NCBI RefSeq assembly: GCF_017349315.1
Contig: NZ_JAFMPP010000001.1
Coordinates: 434,001 to 498,000, forward strand
Direction: 5' to 3'
From: Jiella flava
GTDB taxonomy: Bacteria; Pseudomonadota; Alphaproteobacteria; Rhizobiales; Rhizobiaceae
DNA: 64,000 nt
The notes under the pieces: model-generated
Seen by the model: the letters and a program-made list of their open reading frames with translations, nothing else
Told to the model about the DNA's origin: nothing
Database searches by the model: none
In this document: positions 61,153 to 64,000 of the stretch, piece by piece
Layout: each line of letters starts with the position of its first letter
Position numbering within the stretch: the stretch's first letter is position 1
Position numbers and translations under genes: made by a program

Positions 61153-63993
61153 ATGCGCGATATGTCCGACCGATTGAGACCTCTCGCAATCCGGCTGTTC
61201 CGGCGTCGGACGTTTCACGTCATGCGCGGCGATCATGCCAATGCCGAGAAAAACTGGGCCGCTGCGATTGCCCATTATGAGAAGGCGCTGGCCATCGATC
61301 CCAGCCTGACGGCAATCTGGGTCCAGCTCGGACATGCGCGACGTGAAATCGGCCAAGACGAGCAGGCGACAAAAGCCTATCTTCGAGCGCTTCAACTGGC
61401 TCCTTTCGATAAGGCTAGCGCAAATTTACTCAATATTACCCGCGATTTGATCGAATCTCAGAGCAAATATCGCAAAAAAACTGAATTAAAACCGGTAGAT
61501 TATAAGAAATCAAATTATAATTACATAAGAAAATTTGCTTTAAACAGATCTCTTAGGCCACTTCACGGCGGACGTTATTTTGTCCGCGCCCTGATTTGGC
61601 TGGGTAACCGAGCCAATGCGGCCAAAGACTGGAAGGACGCGATCGAGTTTTACGAAAGAGCGCTCGCGATCAACGATGATCTGACTGCTATCTGGATTCA
61701 ACTCGGTCACATGCGACGCGAAGTCGGCCAATTCGCGACCGCTGAGACGGCGTATTTAAGGGCCCTCGAACTCGATCCGACCAACAATGACGCCAGATTT
61801 TTTCTCGGCGTGACGAGAGACGAGCTCGATCGCGATATCTGGGCCCCACCGGACGCGGTTCAGTCGGTCGACCTTCCCATCGAGGAGCCCGCAACCGGCA
61901 ATCCGGCATTGAGCTTCCCGTTCCATCCCATGCCGACGGCGGCAATTGCTTCGATCCCTCGCTCCGCCTCTCAGCCCGATCTGCCCAAGATCATGCTGGG
62001 CGATGTCGAACTCGGCGTTTACGACGGGGCCACGACTGTCCCCGTTGCCGGATGGTCGCGCATTACAGAGACCTTCAATCGTCTGAGTTTTTGTGACGCT
62101 TCGCTGACGATCGGCGAGCGCCATATCGAGTCTTCGCATGATGAGACAGAGGCGGCGATGGCGAGGGCAAGCGCCATTCCCGCGCAAAATGACCGTCTGT
62201 TTGAGACGCTCCCGGCAGATCTCGAATTATCAGATGTATGGTTCGTGAACGAGCGTCTGCTCCGGCTGCGATGGACCCCCACTTCAAGACAGGCGAGCGA
62301 TCGCGTCATCCGGATTTTCCAGCGATCGATTGCGGATCGGCACAAACTGCTCGTCTTAAGCGAGACGATCGTTCCGATGGATCAGACGGCGCTTTTGGAT
62401 TGCCGAACGGCCAATCCATTCATGCCGCTCCTCATCGCCATCTGCGATGCCGAACACCGACTCCTCGCTCTGGCGACACTGCCGTTTCCCTCCCTGTGCA
62501 GAGGTGGCGTGCATTTCGGTGAACTCCTCGCCGTGGAACCCCAGCGTCCCTATGTCGAGGCGCTTGAAACGCTCTCCAGCCTGCTGGCTGCGGCAGAAAC
62601 AGGACGCCAATCGCAATCACCGAAGATCGAGCGCATCGTCGTGGATCTCTCAGAGGCGACGGGGCGGGAGATGATTTTCTCGCCGGCATTGGTGGCTTGG
62701 CTTTGCCATGTCCTCAACATCCGCTTCGATTCGACCGGCGATCCGATCGCCGTCAACGACGCCATCGCGCGATATCGCGCCGCCGCCCTGGAGGGTCGCT
62801 CCGCCAATCCGGACCCATCACCTTCGACGCTCCACCTCCCCTCAGACGCCATTCCGTCGCTGCATAGTCTGCTGGACCGCCAGATCGTCGTGCAAACCGG
62901 CGAACATTGCGGTTCCTTCGTCCTGGCCAATCTTGCCGACGCGCAGCCCATCCTGGTCATCGCACCGCCGCTCTCGGAGGCCGCGCTCCCGTCCCAGACT
63001 CGTTCGCTGTTTCCCGTCATCTCGGCGTCAACGCCAACACCAACCGATGCAAACACCCCCTGCCAATCCAAGGCGCCGCTCGCCGTGCGGATGCGACGCA
63101 TCAGGTCTCCCATCGAGGCCGAGCTGTTGCGTCCTTTGGGACCCGAAATATCCACCCGCGAGATGGCAGCTCGGCTCGGCGGGGGATCTTTGCCGCCCTT
63201 GACCGTGATTTGCCGCTTCTCCGGCGACGAGCGTCGGCTGGCGGGGTGTATGGACGCGATCTTACTCCAGGAAGGGCTTGGCCCGGTCGAGGCCATCGTC
63301 GTCGCCGAGAAGACGGATCAAACGGCCGCAAGACGGGTCTTGGGCCGACTGTTTTCGAGCCGCGGCCAAATCGTCGACGATCGCTCGTCAAGACGCCATC
63401 CGCAGTGGTTCAAAGATGCCGCGCAGCTCGCCAAGGGCGACTTTGTGCTGATCCTCGACGACGATCTTCTCTTCCATGATTGCCGCACGCTCGCCGTCCT
63501 GATGGATATCGCCAGCCAGAGCAAAACCGCCTCGGCCAGTTGCATCCTCGTCGGGCCCACCGCCGCGACAAAAGTCGAGACCTATAGCATGATTTCGGCC
63601 GGCCGCGCTTCAGACGGCCTGGACGCCGAGGAAGCCGCATGGTCCTCATCTGAGACGATCGATGCGCTGTTGCATCTGCCTCCCGTCACCTGGCCGATCG
63701 CGGCAGCACCGACACATCCGATCGTGATGCGACGGGATATTTGGCAGCGAATCGAGCCCGCGCTGTCGCCGGCCGAAGGACCACCAGACGCAATTTCCCC
63801 TCAGAACCTGCCGGATTTCTGGCTTGAAGCCGGCCGCCTGGGGCTTCGGCACTACGTTACGACAACCGTGTCAGCGAGCGTCACCGATCGCGACGCGGCG
63901 CTCGCACGCGTCAGCGAAGCCGCATCCCTCGACTGGCCGCTGCCGCAGGACGGCCTTAAACAGTCCGTTCAGGTCCGGAGACTGGTCGCATGA
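61153..63993 (+). CDS. TPR-containing glycosyltransferase-like protein
   Basis: This 946-residue protein starts with two related TPR modules ('AIAHYEKALAIDPSLTAIWVQLGHARREIGQ' near residue 38 and 'AIEFYERALAINDDLTAIWIQLG' near 165), about 45% alike, joined by an AT-rich, basic linker near residues 98-135. A middle part of about 400 residues has no recognised fold. The C-terminus resembles GT-A (GT2) transferases: 'PPLTVICRFSGDERRLAGCMDAILLQEG' near 680 and a DxD-like 'LILDDDLLF' near 768. There is no signal peptide. The start lacks a clear ribosome-binding site; an in-frame ATG lies three codons later. It overlaps the next gene by ATGA, so they form an operon. Confidence 0.75.
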   Translation: MRDMSDRLRPLAIRLFRRRTFHVMRGDHANAEKNWAAAIAHYEKALAIDPSLTAIWVQLGHARREIGQDEQATKAYLRALQLAPFDKASANLLNITRDLIESQSKYRKKTELKPVDYKKSNYNYIRKFALNRSLRPLHGGRYFVRALIWLGNRANAAKDWKDAIEFYERALAINDDLTAIWIQLGHMRREVGQFATAETAYLRALELDPTNNDARFFLGVTRDELDRDIWAPPDAVQSVDLPIEEPATGNPALSFPFHPMPTAAIASIPRSASQPDLPKIMLGDVELGVYDGATTVPVAGWSRITETFNRLSFCDASLTIGERHIESSHDETEAAMARASAIPAQNDRLFETLPADLELSDVWFVNERLLRLRWTPTSRQASDRVIRIFQRSIADRHKLLVLSETIVPMDQTALLDCRTANPFMPLLIAICDAEHRLLALATLPFPSLCRGGVHFGELLAVEPQRPYVEALETLSSLLAAAETGRQSQSPKIERIVVDLSEATGREMIFSPALVAWLCHVLNIRFDSTGDPIAVNDAIARYRAAALEGRSANPDPSPSTLHLPSDAIPSLHSLLDRQIVVQTGEHCGSFVLANLADAQPILVIAPPLSEAALPSQTRSLFPVISASTPTPTDANTPCQSKAPLAVRMRRIRSPIEAELLRPLGPEISTREMAARLGGGSLPPLTVICRFSGDERRLAGCMDAILLQEGLGPVEAIVVAEKTDQTAARRVLGRLFSSRGQIVDDRSSRRHPQWFKDAAQLAKGDFVLILDDDLLFHDCRTLAVLMDIASQSKTASASCILVGPTAATKVETYSMISAGRASDGLDAEEAAWSSSETIDALLHLPPVTWPIAAAPTHPIVMRRDIWQRIEPALSPAEGPPDAISPQNLPDFWLEAGRLGLRHYVTTTVSASVTDRDAALARVSEAASLDWPLPQDGLKQSVQVRRLVA

Positions 63994-64000
63994 AGATCTG
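63990..64000 (+). CDS. first codons of a coupled downstream gene (partial)
   Basis: An ATG at 63990 overlaps the TPR-glycosyltransferase stop as ATGA and continues as MKI before the window ends. Coupling suggests a glycan-related partner; nothing more can be said. Confidence 0.5.

Overview
The window is GC-rich chromosomal DNA from an alphaproteobacterium, most likely Hyphomicrobiales (Rhizobiales). The evidence is gene order and gene content: rpmI-rplT-pheS-pheT; trpS-usp-nfuA-tsaB-rimI-plsC-miaB-ybeZ-ybeY-corC-lnt-XRE-metK-trmB; mutS/glnD/murJ; and hisN/hutG/cpdR, together with OlsB, CpdR, DUF2849/DUF934 and Kps-type export proteins. I cannot name a genus. No phage, insertion sequence, rRNA operon or CRISPR array was seen.

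Layout. 0.6-2.2 kb: a cold-shock gene and small unknown genes. 1.8-9.6 kb: an assimilatory sulfate reduction locus in two transcription units, DUF2849-cysI-DUF934-cysH and cysD-cysN plus a coupled 60-residue membrane protein, followed by a flavoprotein. 9.6-18.1 kb (minus strand): a polysaccharide synthesis and export block with a family-4 glycosyltransferase, KpsT- and KpsE-like export genes, phosphomannomutase, mannose-1-phosphate guanylyltransferase and a distant, AT-rich KpsM-like permease. 18.7-20.8 kb: an L,D-transpeptidase lipoprotein, CueR and MmcB. 20.9-26.8 kb (minus): pheT and pheS separated by three extra genes (a GFA protein, a HEPN protein and its small partner), then rplT and rpmI. 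27-41.7 kb (plus): tRNA charging and modification (trpS, tsaB, miaB, trmB), Fe-S delivery (nfuA), ribosome and RNA maturation (rimI, ybeZ, ybeY), envelope lipid and lipoprotein work (plsC, corC, lnt) and S-adenosylmethionine synthesis (metK), interrupted by a decayed Phd/VapC pair. 41.7-50.3 kb (minus): VOC protein, murJ, glnD, a secreted repeat protein and mutS. 50.6-60.2 kb: a DUF1236-like protein, ornithine-lipid acyltransferase, acrylyl-CoA-reductase-type oxidoreductase, lspA, two RNA methyltransferases, a CoxG-like protein, a lipase-like hydrolase, hisN, hutG and cpdR. 60.5 kb: tRNA-Val(GAC). 61.2 kb to the end: a TPR-glycosyltransferase fusion and the first codons of a coupled gene, the edge of a second glycan cluster.

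How it fits together. CysD/CysN activate sulfate, CysH and CysI reduce it to sulfide, MetK spends the resulting methionine and NfuA delivers the clusters these enzymes need. ManB/ManC make GDP-mannose for the adjacent glycan locus. LspA and Lnt process lipoproteins such as the L,D-transpeptidase. CpdR and GlnD are cell-cycle and nitrogen regulators.

Most worth a second look: a three-hairpin small RNA divergent from hisN that fits the suhB/alpha-r14 family; a CysN with a hydrophobic C-terminal tail in place of APS kinase, coupled to a tiny Cys-rich membrane protein; a HEPN gene pair lodged inside pheST; a dispersed bipartite palindromic repeat that supplies stop codons to two genes; a VapC toxin reduced to 16 codons; and a TPR-glycosyltransferase with a duplicated N-terminal module joined by an AT-rich linker.
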